A DNA stretch of 64,000 nucleotides from an uncultured beta proteobacterium (lineage in GTDB: Bacteria; Pseudomonadota; Gammaproteobacteria; Burkholderiales; Burkholderiaceae_C), in NCBI GenBank assembly GCA_903960915.1, contig CAJCCO010000120.1, forward strand, positions 1 to 64,000, given 5' to 3'. Position numbers and translations under genes: made by a program. The number at the start of each line of letters is the position of its first letter. Within the stretch, counting starts at the first letter, position 1. The notes under the pieces are model-generated. The model saw only the letters and a list, made by a program, of their open reading frames with translations. It did not search any database and was not told the origin of the DNA. This document shows, one piece after another, positions 1-8,919 of the stretch.

Positions 1-1015
1 CGAACAAACTGTGGCTGGTGATTTTTCCAGCCTGGCCTTCGCAACCGAACTCCAGGTAACGCTGTTTGCACAACTGCTTGGCCGCTTCACGGGCGGGCTT
101 GAGCCAGTCGCGGGGGTCAAACTTGTCGGGGTTTTGTGCCATGTACTGGCGCACAGCGGCCGTCATGGCCAGGCGAATGTCGGTGTCGATGTTGATTTTG
201 CGCACGCCAAACTGGATGGCTTTTTGAATTTCTTCCACCGGCACACCGTAGGTTTCTTTCATGTCGCCACCGTACTGGCGAATGATCGCCAGCGACTCCT
301 GCGGCACGCTGCTGGATCCATGCATCACCAAATGGGTATTGGGAATGCGGCGGTGAATTTCCTTGACACGCTCAATGGCAAGAATATCGCCCGTGGGCTT
401 GCGCGTGAACTTGTAGGCGCCATGGCTGGTGCCAATGGCAATGGCCAGGGCATCAAGCTGGGTGCGTTTGACAAAGTCGGCGGCTTGCTCGGGGTCGGTC
501 AGCAGTTGGTCGTGGGTCATGACGGCGTCGGTGCCGTGGCCGTCTTCTTTGTCGCCCTGCATGGTTTCAAGGCTGCCCAAGCAGCCCAGCTCGCCCTCGA
601 CCGACACGCCGGTGGCGTGCGCCAGGTCGACCACCTTGCGGGTGACCTCCACGTTGTAGTCGTAGCTGGCAATGGTTTTGCCGTCAGCCATCAGGGAGCC
701 GTCCATCATCACCGAGCTGAAGCCCAGGTTGATAGCGCCCTGGCACACCTCGGGGCTCTGGCCGTGGTCTTGGTGCATAACCACAGGAATGTGGGGGTAG
801 CTCTCGACCGCCGCCTGGATCAGGTGCTTCAAGAAACCCTCACCGGCGTATTTGCGGGCGCCCGCGCTGGCCTGCATGATGACGGGCGCGCCCACCGCTT
901 GGGCCGCCTCCATGATGGCCTGGACCTGCTCCAGGTTGTTGACGTTGAAGGCTGGAATGCCGTAGCCATTGGCGGCGGCGTGGTCCAGCAGCTCGCGCAT
1001 TGAAACGAGTGCCAT
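1..1015 (-). CDS. fba: Fructose-bisphosphate aldolase class II (partial, 3' end outside window)
   Basis: Cleaves fructose 1,6-bisphosphate into glyceraldehyde 3-phosphate and dihydroxyacetone phosphate in glycolysis and gluconeogenesis, or in the Calvin cycle when encoded with cbb genes. The N-terminus reads [19 protein letters not shown]. Class II hallmarks follow: the zinc-ligand segment HQDHG, the stretch [10 protein letters not shown], and HGSSSVPQ with [10 protein letters not shown] near the C-terminus. About 338 residues are visible, and relatives as I recall them have about 354, so only the last residues lie off the window. Start is the ATG at 1015. It is the gene downstream of pyk in the same orientation. 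Confidence 0.95.
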   Translation of the reverse strand, partial: MALVSMRELLDHAAANGYGIPAFNVNNLEQVQAIMEAAQAVGAPVIMQASAGARKYAGEGFLKHLIQAAVESYPHIPVVMHQDHGQSPEVCQGAINLGFSSVMMDGSLMADGKTIASYDYNVEVTRKVVDLAHATGVSVEGELGCLGSLETMQGDKEDGHGTDAVMTHDQLLTDPEQAADFVKRTQLDALAIAIGTSHGAYKFTRKPTGDILAIERVKEIHRRIPNTHLVMHGSSSVPQESLAIIRQYGGDMKETYGVPVEEIQKAIQFGVRKINIDTDIRLAMTAAVRQYMAQNPDKFDPRDWLKPAREAAKQLCKQRYLEFGCEGQAGKITSHSLF

Positions 1016-1167
1016 GTTTGAAATCCCCAGGAAAGTTGGTAACCGCTTGGTAACTCGTACCGATTGGGCCGATTCTAGCCACGTCGAGCGGTGGATTTCC
1101 TGACCGAAATGGCAATTTTTCACAGGCGCTGCCTTGCCAACACAGGGCACGGCCAGGGCTGCAGGGC

Positions 1168-2601
1168 TTAGCTGACCTCGCAAATTTTCAACATGTTGGT
1201 GCCACCTGGTGAGCCCATGGGTTCACCGCAGGTGATGGCGTAGACGTCGCCTTTGCGCACAATGTTGCGGGTTATCAAGTGGTTTTCGGCATCGCTCAGG
1301 GCGGTGTCGCGGTCGGCGCTGGTGTCCATCAAGAGCGGGCGCACGTTGCGAAACAGGGTCATCTTGCGCTGCGTGCTGACTTTGGGGGTCAGCGCGTAAA
1401 TGGGCACGTGAATCAGATGGCGGCTCATCCACAAGGGGGTGGAGCCGCTGTCGGTCATGGCCACAATGGCTTTGGCGCCCAGGTGGTGCGCGGTGAACAG
1501 GGCGCCCATGGCGATGGACTGGTCGATACGCTTGAAGGTCTTGCCCGTGAAGTCGGCCTCGAGTTTGACGTTTTCATGCGCTTCGGCAGCCAGACAAATT
1601 TTGGCCATCTCCAACACGGTTTCCAGGGGGTACTTGCCGGCCGCTGTTTCAGCCGACAGCATCACCGCGTCGGTTCCGTCCAGCACGGCGTTGGCCACGT
1701 CGCTCACCTCGGCGCGGGTGGGCACCGGGTTGGTGATCATGCTCTCCATCATCTGGGTCGCGGTAATGACCACCTTGTCATATTCACGGGCCATTTTGAT
1801 CATGCGCTTCTGCAGGGCAGGCACCGCCGCGTTGCCCACTTCAACCGCTAGGTCACCCCGCGCCACCATGATGCCGTCGCTCGCCAGCAGGATTTCTTCG
1901 AGCTTGGGAATGGCCTCGGCACGTTCGATCTTGGCGATCAGGCCGGGTTTGTGGTTGAACTCGGCAGCCGCCACGTTGCACAACTGGCGCGCCATTTCCA
2001 TGTCGGTGGCATTTTTGGGAAAGCTCACGGCCACGTAATCGGCCTGAAAACTCATGGCAGTGCGAATGTCCTCCATGTCCTTGGCGGTCAACGCCGGGGC
2101 AGTGAGGCCGCCGCCTTGCTTGTTGATGCCTTTGTTGTTGGACAACTCGCCACCGAGCTTGACCGTGGTGTAAACCGCTTCGCCCTTGACGCTGTCGACC
2201 GTGATGACGATCAGGCCGTCGTTGAGCAGCAGCACATCGCCAGCCTTGACCTCGCGTGGCAAGGCTTTGTAGTCCAGCCCCACGGCGTCAATGTCACCCA
2301 GCTCGGTGCGGGCGGCGTCCAGCACAAATTTCTGGCCCGGCTCCAGCATGACGCTGCCCGCAGCAAACTTGCCCACACGAATCTTGGGGCCTTGCAGGTC
2401 GGCCATGATGGCCACTTCCCGGCCGGCACGTTGGGCCGCCTGGCGCACCATGTGGGCGCGGTCAATGTGGTCTTGTGCCTTGCCGTGGCTGAAGTTCAAA
2501 CGCACCACGTCGACGCCAGCACGAATCATCTGCTCCAGCAAAGCAGGGTCACTGGAAGCGGGGCCGAGGGTGGCGACGATTTTGGTGGCGCGGTAAACCA
2601 T
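1168..2601 (-). CDS. pyk: Pyruvate kinase
   Basis: Transfers phosphate from phosphoenolpyruvate to ADP, the last step of glycolysis. The 477-residue protein starts [14 protein letters not shown], carries the catalytic region VRLNFSHG and the signature [17 protein letters not shown], then [12 protein letters not shown] and TATQMMESM. Length is normal for a bacterial type II pyruvate kinase. The ATG at 2601 is chosen because AAGGAG lies about 9 bases upstream; an upstream in-frame start at 2640 would add 13 residues unlike the family. In relatives pgk lies directly upstream; here the catabolic cluster intervenes and pyk must have its own promoter in 2602-2720. Confidence 0.95.
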   Translation of the reverse strand: MVYRATKIVATLGPASSDPALLEQMIRAGVDVVRLNFSHGKAQDHIDRAHMVRQAAQRAGREVAIMADLQGPKIRVGKFAAGSVMLEPGQKFVLDAARTELGDIDAVGLDYKALPREVKAGDVLLLNDGLIVITVDSVKGEAVYTTVKLGGELSNNKGINKQGGGLTAPALTAKDMEDIRTAMSFQADYVAVSFPKNATDMEMARQLCNVAAAEFNHKPGLIAKIERAEAIPKLEEILLASDGIMVARGDLAVEVGNAAVPALQKRMIKMAREYDKVVITATQMMESMITNPVPTRAEVSDVANAVLDGTDAVMLSAETAAGKYPLETVLEMAKICLAAEAHENVKLEADFTGKTFKRIDQSIAMGALFTAHHLGAKAIVAMTDSGSTPLWMSRHLIHVPIYALTPKVSTQRKMTLFRNVRPLLMDTSADRDTALSDAENHLITRNIVRKGDVYAITCGEPMGSPGGTNMLKICEVS

Positions 2602-2721
2602 GGGGTATGTCTCCTTGTAATTAAGTTCCAATTTTCCCACGGAAGCGGTTACATACGGGCATCAGCTTGTCGTCCGCCCGGGCTGTGCGGCGCAGGGCCC
2701 GTGCCCGCAGGCCTTTTTTCA

Positions 2722-2743
2722 ATTGTCCTATTGACAGAACAAT
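2722..2743. promoter_or_regulatory. Candidate operator, copy 1 (22-bp palindrome)
   Basis: The half-sites TTGTCCTAT and ACAGAACAA, separated by TG, form an imperfect inverted repeat flanked by A and T. Nineteen of 22 positions match a second copy at 11294-11315 in the control region of the other arm of the cluster. Both lie upstream of operon starts. The likely ligand is the HutC-type GntR regulator at 18480; that link is inference. Confidence 0.75.
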
Positions 2744-2759
2744 ACACCCAACGCATGAT
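2731..2759 (+). promoter_or_regulatory. Candidate sigma-70 promoter of the amidase/deacetylase operon
   Basis: A perfect -35 hexamer TTGACA (2731-2736) is followed after 17 bases by CATGAT (2754-2759), which matches four of six -10 consensus positions. The -35 box lies inside the 22-bp palindrome, so a bound regulator would block RNA polymerase. Transcription would begin about 70 bases before the ATG at 2836. Confidence 0.5.
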
Positions 2760-2835
2760 TAAAAGATCGCTTCTTGGGGGTCTTGGGCTCCGGGCACGCG
2801 CATCCTTGATTACCACCCTTTGAAAGAGATTGACC

Positions 2836-3522
2836 ATGGAAGAATCCAGCAAGACCGGCCGCCAGCTTTACTCAGAAATCAAGGCCAACCCGACACGCAA
2901 GCGCTTTGGTTTTGGCAACAAGCCGGCGCTGATCAACATCGACCTGCAAAAGGCCTACACCTGCGTGGGTGAATTTGCCACCGCCTACGAAACCGATCCG
3001 AAACAGCTGGACTACGTGAACGAACTGGCCGCCGAGTTCCGGGCCAAAAACTTTCCGGTGGTCTGGACCTACGTGGCCTACATGGAATCGGGCGAAGACT
3101 GCGGCGTCTGGGGCACGCGCACCAACACGCCGGATTCCTTGCAAAACATCAAGGTCGGCAGCCGCCGCGCCGAATTCGACGACCGCCTGAAGATTGACCA
3201 CCAGCGCGACATCATCATCAACAAACGCATGGCCTCGGCGTTTTTTGAAACCAACCTGGGCTCGGTTTTCAACTTCCATGGGGTGGACACCATTGTGGTG
3301 ACCGGCGGCTCTACCTCGGGCTGCGTGCGCGCCACCGTGGTGGACAGCATCTCGCGCAGCTTTCGCACCATCGTGCCCGAAGAGTGTGTGGCCGACAAAC
3401 ATGAGGCGCCGCACTTTGCCAACCTCTACGACATGGCGCTGAAATACGCCGATGTGCTGAGCGTGCAGGAAACCATTGCGCAACTGCGTCGCGTCCCTTC
3501 AGCGTCAGGGGCCGGACGTTGA
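2836..3522 (+). CDS. Isochorismatase-family cysteine amidohydrolase (N-carbamoylsarcosine amidase-like), copy 1
   Basis: Predicted cytoplasmic amidase acting on a C-N bond of a small carbamoyl or amide substrate. The 228-residue protein has the family's triad: Asp36 in INIDLQKAY, Lys130 in NKRMASAF and the nucleophile Cys163 in GGSTSGCVRAT. The SGCVRAT form resembles N-carbamoylsarcosine amidases rather than nicotinamidases. The ATG at 2836 is preferred over a TTG two codons upstream because GAAAGAGA sits at suitable spacing. It is first gene of the operon and overlaps the next gene by TTGA. The substrate is unknown; the neighbouring PuuE-like ring openers suggest it removes the amide or carbamoyl group released by ring opening. 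Confidence 0.85.
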   Translation: MEESSKTGRQLYSEIKANPTRKRFGFGNKPALINIDLQKAYTCVGEFATAYETDPKQLDYVNELAAEFRAKNFPVVWTYVAYMESGEDCGVWGTRTNTPDSLQNIKVGSRRAEFDDRLKIDHQRDIIINKRMASAFFETNLGSVFNFHGVDTIVVTGGSTSGCVRATVVDSISRSFRTIVPEECVADKHEAPHFANLYDMALKYADVLSVQETIAQLRRVPSASGAGR

Positions 3523-4433
3523 AGCGCGACCCCGGGCTGTACGACTACCTGGCGTACAACCACCGCCCCAAAATTACCTGGCCAGGCGGCGCCCGCGTGG
3601 CGTTCTGGGTGGCGCCCAATATCGAGTTCTATGAACTCAACCCGCCCAAAAACCCAGCACGCACCGCCTGGGCGCGCCCCGCGCCGGATGTGCTGAACTA
3701 CAGTTACCGCGACTACGGCAACCGCGCCGGTTTCTGGCGCATGCTCGAGGCCATGAAGCGTTGCAATGTACGCGGCAGCGTCTCACTCAACGTCGCCATG
3801 TGCGAGCACCACCCTGAAGTGATTGCCGCCTGCGCCGCCGAAGGCTGGGAGTTTTACTCACACGGCACTTACAACACGCGCTATCTGATGGGCATGAGCG
3901 AGGCGCAGGAGCGCGCGGTCATTCAGGACTCGATCGACACCATCAAGAAGCACACGGGGCAAAAACTTGATGGCTGGTTAGCGCCTGCCTTGACCTACAC
4001 CGAGAACACCCTCAACCTGGTGGCCGAGATGGGGCTGACCTATGTGTGCGACCTGTTCCACGACGACCAGCCCGGCCCGGTCAAGGTCAAGCAAGGGCGC
4101 CTGACCAGCGTGCCGTATTCGCTGGAAATGAACGACACCATTGTGTACAACGTCAACCTGGTGCAACCGCGGCGCTATGCCGATATTCTGAAACGCCAGT
4201 TTGACCGCCTCTACGAAGAGGGCGAGGACTCAGGCACCGTGATGTGCATTCCGCTGCACCCGTACCTGGTGGGCCAGCCCTACCGCATGGCGGCCTTTGA
4301 AGAAGCCTTGTCCTACATCACCAGCCACGACAAAGTCTGGCTGGCCACCGGACGTGAAATTGCCCAGCATTTCAGCCAACATTATTTTGACGCGTTTGCC
4401 GCTGCCGCCCAGCGCGTGGGAGAAGCACCATGA
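3519..4433 (+). CDS. PuuE/imidase-type polysaccharide deacetylase-fold hydrolase, paralogue 1
   Basis: This 304-residue NodB-fold protein belongs to the branch that includes the allantoinase PuuE and cyclic imide hydrolase, not to true sugar deacetylases. Family landmarks are YRDYGNRAG (residues 63-71), FYSHG with His115, CDLFHDDQPGP, SLEMND and IPLHPYLVGQP. No signal peptide is present, so it is cytoplasmic. It starts with TTG at 3519 in a TTGA overlap with the amidase gene, which implies translational coupling. It resembles paralogue 3 most (shared HDDQPxP). I infer hydrolytic opening of a cyclic imide or ureide; the substrate is not known. Confidence 0.82.
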   Translation: MKRDPGLYDYLAYNHRPKITWPGGARVAFWVAPNIEFYELNPPKNPARTAWARPAPDVLNYSYRDYGNRAGFWRMLEAMKRCNVRGSVSLNVAMCEHHPEVIAACAAEGWEFYSHGTYNTRYLMGMSEAQERAVIQDSIDTIKKHTGQKLDGWLAPALTYTENTLNLVAEMGLTYVCDLFHDDQPGPVKVKQGRLTSVPYSLEMNDTIVYNVNLVQPRRYADILKRQFDRLYEEGEDSGTVMCIPLHPYLVGQPYRMAAFEEALSYITSHDKVWLATGREIAQHFSQHYFDAFAAAAQRVGEAP

Positions 4434-5356
4434 GCCTGACTGACGAGCACCTGCAGTACCCGCTGCGCCGCTATGGCATGGACCATGACCGCTACGACTG
4501 GTCCATGCTGCCGCAGCGTGCCCCAGTCGCCTGGCCCAACAACGCCCGCGTGGCACTGTGGGTGGTGCCGGCACTGGAATGGTTTCCGTTGGACATGAAG
4601 GGCCAGCCCTTCAAGCCGCCCGGTGCCATGCAGACTGCCTACCCCGACTTGCGCCACTACACCTTGCGCGACTACGGCAACCGCGTGGGCATCTTTCGTT
4701 TGATGAAAGCGTTGGACAAGCATGGCATCCGTGCCTCGGTGGCGGTCAATGCGGCGGTGGCGGTACGCTACCCCAGCCTGATCGCCGAGTGCACCAAGCG
4801 TCACTGGGAAATTATTGCCAACGGGCTGGACATGGACCACCTGCACCACGCCGGCCTGCCCCCCGAAGAAGAGAAAAAGCTGATCGACAGCACCTTGCAA
4901 ATTTTGCGCAATGCCAGCGGACAAGCGGTGCGCGGCTGGCTGTCGCCGGCCAAATCAGAGTCTGCGGCTACGCTGGATTTACTGGCTGCTGCCGGTATGG
5001 ACTATGTGTGCGACTGGGTGAACGACGATATGCCCTACGCCATGCGCACCGCGCACGGCGCCCTGCACGCCATGCCGCATCCGGTGGACATTGACGACTA
5101 CACCATCCTGGTGCAAAACCACCACACCGAAAATGATTTCCGTGACCAGCTGTGCGACCAGTTTGATCTGCTGTACCGCGAGTCGGCCACCCAGGGTGGG
5201 CGCGTCATGGCGATCTCCCTGCACCCGTGGGTGATTGGCCAGCCCTACCGCATCAAGGCGCTGGAAGAAGCGCTGGCGCACATCATGAAACACAAAGGGG
5301 TGTGGGCGGCTACCGGGCAGGAGATTTTGCAGGCCTGGAAAGCCGGCCAAGCCTGA
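4430..5356 (+). CDS. PuuE/imidase-type polysaccharide deacetylase-fold hydrolase, paralogue 2 (His to Asn variant)
   Basis: The second member, 308 residues, begins in an ATGA overlap with paralogue 1. It keeps LRDYGNRVG (79-87), CDWVNDDMPY and ISLHPWVIGQP, but the SHG histidine of paralogues 1 and 3 is Asn131 here (IIANGLDMD). With paralogue 4 it shares the NDDxPY form instead of HDDQPxP, which marks a second subclass. It is probably a soluble cytoplasmic hydrolase on a related but different ring, or on a later intermediate. It could also be a non-catalytic partner of paralogue 1, given the changed residue and the tight coupling. Confidence 0.8.
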   Translation: MSLTDEHLQYPLRRYGMDHDRYDWSMLPQRAPVAWPNNARVALWVVPALEWFPLDMKGQPFKPPGAMQTAYPDLRHYTLRDYGNRVGIFRLMKALDKHGIRASVAVNAAVAVRYPSLIAECTKRHWEIIANGLDMDHLHHAGLPPEEEKKLIDSTLQILRNASGQAVRGWLSPAKSESAATLDLLAAAGMDYVCDWVNDDMPYAMRTAHGALHAMPHPVDIDDYTILVQNHHTENDFRDQLCDQFDLLYRESATQGGRVMAISLHPWVIGQPYRIKALEEALAHIMKHKGVWAATGQEILQAWKAGQA

Positions 5357-5397
5357 ACCAAGTCCTGCCCATGAACAACGCCCGGCACCCGCCCCGC

Positions 5398-5970
5398 TCA
5401 AGCCTTGGCGCTGCTCGGTGGATGGGCTTCGGCCAGGTCGTTCCACACGTCCTGGCGCACCAGCAAACCGCCCGCCACTTCAAAGCGATCGATGAAGCGG
5501 ATGCCGGAAAACGCCGCGCCATCGAGCCAGACGCCACTGAGCGTGCCCGCGCAATACACGGTGGCGCCGCCGGGCGTCCAGCATTCATCGAACTGCGCAT
5601 AGGTCTTGGCCACGCTTTGGTAGCGCCCGGCCGCCCAGCCCACCAATTGCGTCAACTGCTGCATCACGACACCGCCTGGAAACGTCATGCTGAAGTCAGG
5701 CGCCAAAAAGCGTTCAGCACCCGCCAGATCGCGGGCTTGCATCAGGCCCAAAAACTCCCGCACCAGCGCACTGGCATCGGCGCAGGCCGGGCCACCGCTG
5801 CGGTGCACGCGGCCGTCGCGCTGGTAGGTGCTGGCCTGGTTGACAAAGACCGTGGTGCCCGCATCGGGCGCGGCAATGACCGAGCGCGCTGCCAAGGCCA
5901 CGCGGCTGACCAGGCGTTGCTCCACGTCCGGGCTGTAACCCGGCAACAAGGTGATGGAAATGACTGGCAT
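5398..5970 (-). CDS. 4-oxalocrotonate tautomerase-like / SnoaL-like fusion protein
   Basis: A 190-residue two-domain protein. Starting at the ATG at 5970 gives MPVISITLLPGYS, which after Met removal exposes the catalytic Pro1 of the tautomerase superfamily; an in-frame ATG five codons upstream would hide it. Residues 1 to about 65 form the tautomerase-like part. About 70-180 look SnoaL/NTF2-like (FLGLMQARDLAGAERFLAP at the start). It is oriented against the surrounding plus-strand operon, its start only 17 bases from the divergent start of paralogue 3, so its promoter must lie within the neighbouring gene. Keto-enol or double-bond isomerisation of a pathway intermediate is plausible. Confidence 0.75.
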   Translation of the reverse strand: MPVISITLLPGYSPDVEQRLVSRVALAARSVIAAPDAGTTVFVNQASTYQRDGRVHRSGGPACADASALVREFLGLMQARDLAGAERFLAPDFSMTFPGGVVMQQLTQLVGWAAGRYQSVAKTYAQFDECWTPGGATVYCAGTLSGVWLDGAAFSGIRFIDRFEVAGGLLVRQDVWNDLAEAHPPSSAKA

Positions 5971-5987
5971 GGCGTGTACTTTCAAAA

Positions 5988-6944
5988 ATGGATCAATGGC
6001 TGATTATGAATAGCACCGGAGCCGCAACAGGCAAGCCAACTCAGCCGCCTTCAGCGCCCTGGATGGGCGAGGGACGTCTGACCTACTCAGCCGCCCCGGA
6101 CCGGGCGCCGTTGCGCTGGCCGGGCCAAGCGCGGGTGGCCTTGTGGGTCTCGCCCAACATTGAGCACTACGAGTTTTTGCCCGAAAAAATTCGGGTGCGC
6201 AACCCCTGGCCACGCATGCCGCACCCAGACATTCTGGGCTACGGCCTGCGCGATTACGGCAACCGGGTGGGCGTGTGGCGGCTGATGGAGGTGTTTGACC
6301 GTTACAAGCTGCCGTGCACCGTATCGCTCTCTATGTCGGTCTTGCAGATGTACCCCGACATTACCCAAGCCATGCTGAGCCGGTCGTGGGAGCTGATGTC
6401 ACACGGCCTCTACAACACCCGCTACCACTGGGGGCTGTCTGAAGACGAAGAGCGTGCGGCCATTGCCGAGTGCCAACAGATTCACCGCAGCGTCACCGGC
6501 AGCGACTTGAAAGGCTGGTTTTCACCTGCGGCCTCCAACACACTGAACACACCCGACCTGGTGGCCGAGGCCGGGCTGGACTACCTGTGTGACCTGTACC
6601 ACGACGACCAACCCACCCCCATTCGGGTGCGAAGCGGCGAGCTCTACTCGCTGCCCTACTCCATGGAAATCAACGACAGCATTGCCTGGCGCCGCGGCCA
6701 AGAGGCCGAAGCCTTTGCGCAAAAAATCTGCGACGAATTCGACACCCTGTACGCAGAAGGCGCCGTGCATGGCCAGGTGATGAACATTGCGGTGCACCCT
6801 TTCATCATGGGTCAACCGCACCGCATTGAGCATCTGGCGCGCGCGCTGGACTACATCCTCTCGCACAGTGGCGTCTGGTGCGCCACCGGCTCCGAAATCA
6901 TCGCCTGTTACCGGCAGCAAATGCTAGCCACTGCGCCAGGCTGA
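5988..6944 (+). CDS. PuuE/imidase-type polysaccharide deacetylase-fold hydrolase, paralogue 3
   Basis: The third paralogue, 318 residues from the ATG at 5988; a second ATG at 6006 is possible. Landmarks are LRDYGNRVG (88-96), LMSHGLYNTRY with His139, CDLYHDDQPTP, SMEIND and IAVHPFIMGQP. It groups with paralogue 1 by the HDDQPxP motif and the SHGxYNTRY segment. The N-terminal 35 or so residues are an extension with no evident signal peptide. Cytoplasmic; a role as cyclic imide or ureide hydrolase is inferred from the family and the cluster. The antisense tautomerase gene separates it from paralogue 2, although both lie in one plus-strand run. Confidence 0.82.
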   Translation: MDQWLIMNSTGAATGKPTQPPSAPWMGEGRLTYSAAPDRAPLRWPGQARVALWVSPNIEHYEFLPEKIRVRNPWPRMPHPDILGYGLRDYGNRVGVWRLMEVFDRYKLPCTVSLSMSVLQMYPDITQAMLSRSWELMSHGLYNTRYHWGLSEDEERAAIAECQQIHRSVTGSDLKGWFSPAASNTLNTPDLVAEAGLDYLCDLYHDDQPTPIRVRSGELYSLPYSMEINDSIAWRRGQEAEAFAQKICDEFDTLYAEGAVHGQVMNIAVHPFIMGQPHRIEHLARALDYILSHSGVWCATGSEIIACYRQQMLATAPG

Positions 6945-6992
6945 TTCAACCGCCCCCCTATTTCAAGTCTCCACGTTTTCTAAAGGTCCCGC

Positions 6993-7676
6993 ATGACGAC
7001 AAGCCCCCCCGACTACATCCGCGCCTACATGACCGAGCACGCCGTGAACCCGGCACGTGCAGCCCTGCTCATCATTGACATGCAATACGCCACCGGCTCT
7101 CGCCAGGGCGCGCTGGCGCGCAAGCTCAAGGCCGAGGGCTCGCGCGTGGGGGACTACCGCTTTGCGCGCATCGAACAATCGGTGCTACCCCACACCCTGC
7201 AGCTGCGCGAGCGTTTCACCGCGTTGCAACGCCCGGTACTGCATGTCACCGTGGGCGCCGCGCATGCCAACGCCTTGGATGCGCCCATTCACATGCGCAA
7301 GATGTTTGTTGAATTTGCCAACCATGTGGGCAGCCGCGAGCACGAGATTCTGGATGAACTCAAACCGCTGGCGAACGAACACGTGCTGCGCAAAACCACG
7401 ATTGGGGCTTTCGCCTCCACCAACATCGACAGCCTGCTGCGCGCCCTGGGTTGCGAGCAGCTGTACCTGGTGGGTATCTCCACCAACATGTGCGTTGAAA
7501 CCACCGCCCGTGAAGCCGCCGACCGTGGCTACCAGGTGACCCTGGTGGAAGATGCCTGCGGCACCACGCACGAAGACCTGCACCAGGCCACGATGCGCAA
7601 CTTCCAGCGCCTGTTCGGGCGTGTGCGCTCTACCCAGGAAGCCTTGGCCGAGCTGCACTCACCGGCCATAGGCTGA
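6993..7676 (+). CDS. Isochorismatase-family cysteine amidohydrolase, copy 2
   Basis: A 227-residue hydrolase with triad Asp29 (LLIIDMQ), Lys134 (LRKTTIGAF) and Cys167 (ISTNMCVETTAREA). The TNMCVETTAREA segment is the common form in ureidoacrylate, maleamate and other small-amide hydrolases, and differs from copy 1. AAAGG lies about 8 bases before the ATG. The pair of different amidases beside several ring openers suggests two successive or two alternative deamidation or decarbamoylation steps. The substrate cannot be read from sequence. Confidence 0.85.
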   Translation: MTTSPPDYIRAYMTEHAVNPARAALLIIDMQYATGSRQGALARKLKAEGSRVGDYRFARIEQSVLPHTLQLRERFTALQRPVLHVTVGAAHANALDAPIHMRKMFVEFANHVGSREHEILDELKPLANEHVLRKTTIGAFASTNIDSLLRALGCEQLYLVGISTNMCVETTAREAADRGYQVTLVEDACGTTHEDLHQATMRNFQRLFGRVRSTQEALAELHSPAIG

Positions 7677-7680
7677 GCCT

Positions 7681-7705
7681 GCCCTTTGCCCTTTGCCCTT
7701 TGCCC
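7681..7705 (+). repeat. Short tandem repeat of GCCCTTT
   Basis: There are 3.6 perfect copies of the 7-mer GCCCTTT between the amidase and racemase genes. It is short enough to vary by slippage and lies just before the racemase start, so copy number could change spacing in the leader. Confidence 0.8.
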
Positions 7706-7729
7706 GTTGCCACCACCGACAGCACCGCC

Positions 7730-8503
7730 ATGAAAAAACTCCTTGTGATCGTTCCTTTTGCCATGTCGGCTGACAACCTGCTGCTGCGCCAGCAGCAGTT
7801 GCAGGGCTTGCAATTTGGCGCCGACATCCACTTCGAATACCGCTCGGTCAAAGCCGGTCCGGTCAACTATTCCAGCCACCACGACTTCGTGCTGGCCGAC
7901 GCCAGCATCTTTGAAGCGGGATGCCGCGCCCAAAGCGAAGGCTTTTCTGCCGTCTGCATAGACACCATGAGCGACTCCGGCGTAGCGGCCTTGCGCTCGG
8001 TGCTCGACATTCCGGTCTTTGGCCCCGGCAAGGTGGCCATGCTCACGGCGCTGATGCTGGGCGACAAGTTCTCCATTCTGACCATGGCCAGTCGCTGGAA
8101 GCCGCTGTACAAAAAAGCCTTGGATGAACTGGGCATGCACCACAAATGCGCCTCCGTCCGCTCGATTGAAATACCGCCCGATAACCAGGGCCTGCTGTCG
8201 GGCAAGGAAGAGGCCGTGTTTCCCTTGCTCGAGGCTGCGGCCAACAAAGCGATTGATGAAGATGGCGCCGAGGTCTTGATCCTGGGCTCCACCACCATGC
8301 ACCAAGCCCACGCCTACTTGCAGCAACGTCTGCGGGTACCGGTCATCAACCCCGGGCCCTTGAGCTACAAAATGGCCGAGGCTGCCCTGGCGCTGGGCCA
8401 CAGCCACAGCCGCGTGGCCTACCCCAGGCCCATGCATGAGCGCCTGGACATGCTGGAAGCGATGCTGCAAGCGGCCCAACAATCGGTCGCGGCCCGTTCA
8501 TGA
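7730..8503 (+). CDS. Asp/Glu/hydantoin racemase-family protein with a Cys-to-Ser change
   Basis: This 257-residue protein belongs to the superfamily of aspartate/glutamate racemase, hydantoin and allantoin racemase, maleate isomerase and arylmalonate decarboxylase. Family members use two cysteines. The first is present as Cys76 (VCIDTMSDSGV), but the position of the second, normally LGCxxM, is Ser187 (LILGSTTMHQ). A classic two-base racemisation is therefore doubtful; a one-Cys chemistry such as decarboxylation, isomerisation or one-sided proton transfer is possible. The ATG at 7730 gives MKKLLVIVPF, the usual first strand. It overlaps the next gene by ATGA. Confidence 0.8.
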   Translation: MKKLLVIVPFAMSADNLLLRQQQLQGLQFGADIHFEYRSVKAGPVNYSSHHDFVLADASIFEAGCRAQSEGFSAVCIDTMSDSGVAALRSVLDIPVFGPGKVAMLTALMLGDKFSILTMASRWKPLYKKALDELGMHHKCASVRSIEIPPDNQGLLSGKEEAVFPLLEAAANKAIDEDGAEVLILGSTTMHQAHAYLQQRLRVPVINPGPLSYKMAEAALALGHSHSRVAYPRPMHERLDMLEAMLQAAQQSVAARS

Positions 8504-8913
8504 GCACGCCTGCGATTGACTCCCATGCCATAGCGGCGCGTGATGCACGGTTGTGCGCCCTGGCCGAGCATTACTTTGCCGCCGTTGACCGCATGGACCT
8601 GGCGGCCACCCTGGCCTGCTTCACGCCGGGTGCACGCTTCACCATTGCCACCTTCAACACGGTGTACACCGGACGCGACACCGAAATTCGCGCCATGTTC
8701 GAAAGGCTTAACGCCCGCTACGCCAGCGTCTGGCATGGCGATTTTGACCACTGGGTGCAGGGGCCTGAGCGGCTGGCCAGCCGCTTCCGGGTGGAGAACC
8801 TGAGCTTTGACCAACAGAAGTTGGTTAAATTCAATTGCAACTTTTTCAAGTGCCAAGGTGACCTTTTTGACGAGGTCTACGTCTACATGAGCGGCGACAA
8901 CTCACTGGGCTAA
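8500..8913 (+). CDS. NTF2-like / SnoaL-like small protein
   Basis: A 137-residue protein with the alpha+beta cone pattern: an N-terminal helix with HYFAAVDRMDLAATLACF, followed by GARFTIAT and further beta strands. This fold serves small-molecule isomerases, hydratases and binding proteins, so no reaction can be assigned. It starts in an ATGA overlap with the racemase gene and ends the first plus-strand operon. The SnoaL-like half of the fusion at 5398-5970 is probably a distant relative. Confidence 0.75.
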   Translation: MSTPAIDSHAIAARDARLCALAEHYFAAVDRMDLAATLACFTPGARFTIATFNTVYTGRDTEIRAMFERLNARYASVWHGDFDHWVQGPERLASRFRVENLSFDQQKLVKFNCNFFKCQGDLFDEVYVYMSGDNSLG

Positions 8914-8919
8914 ACCGCC

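Noticed and set aside
2680-2720. Rho-independent terminator on the plus strand before the operator (GC-rich stretch followed by six T)
   Set aside because: Only a 4-bp stem forms cleanly, and there is no upstream plus-strand gene that it would end.
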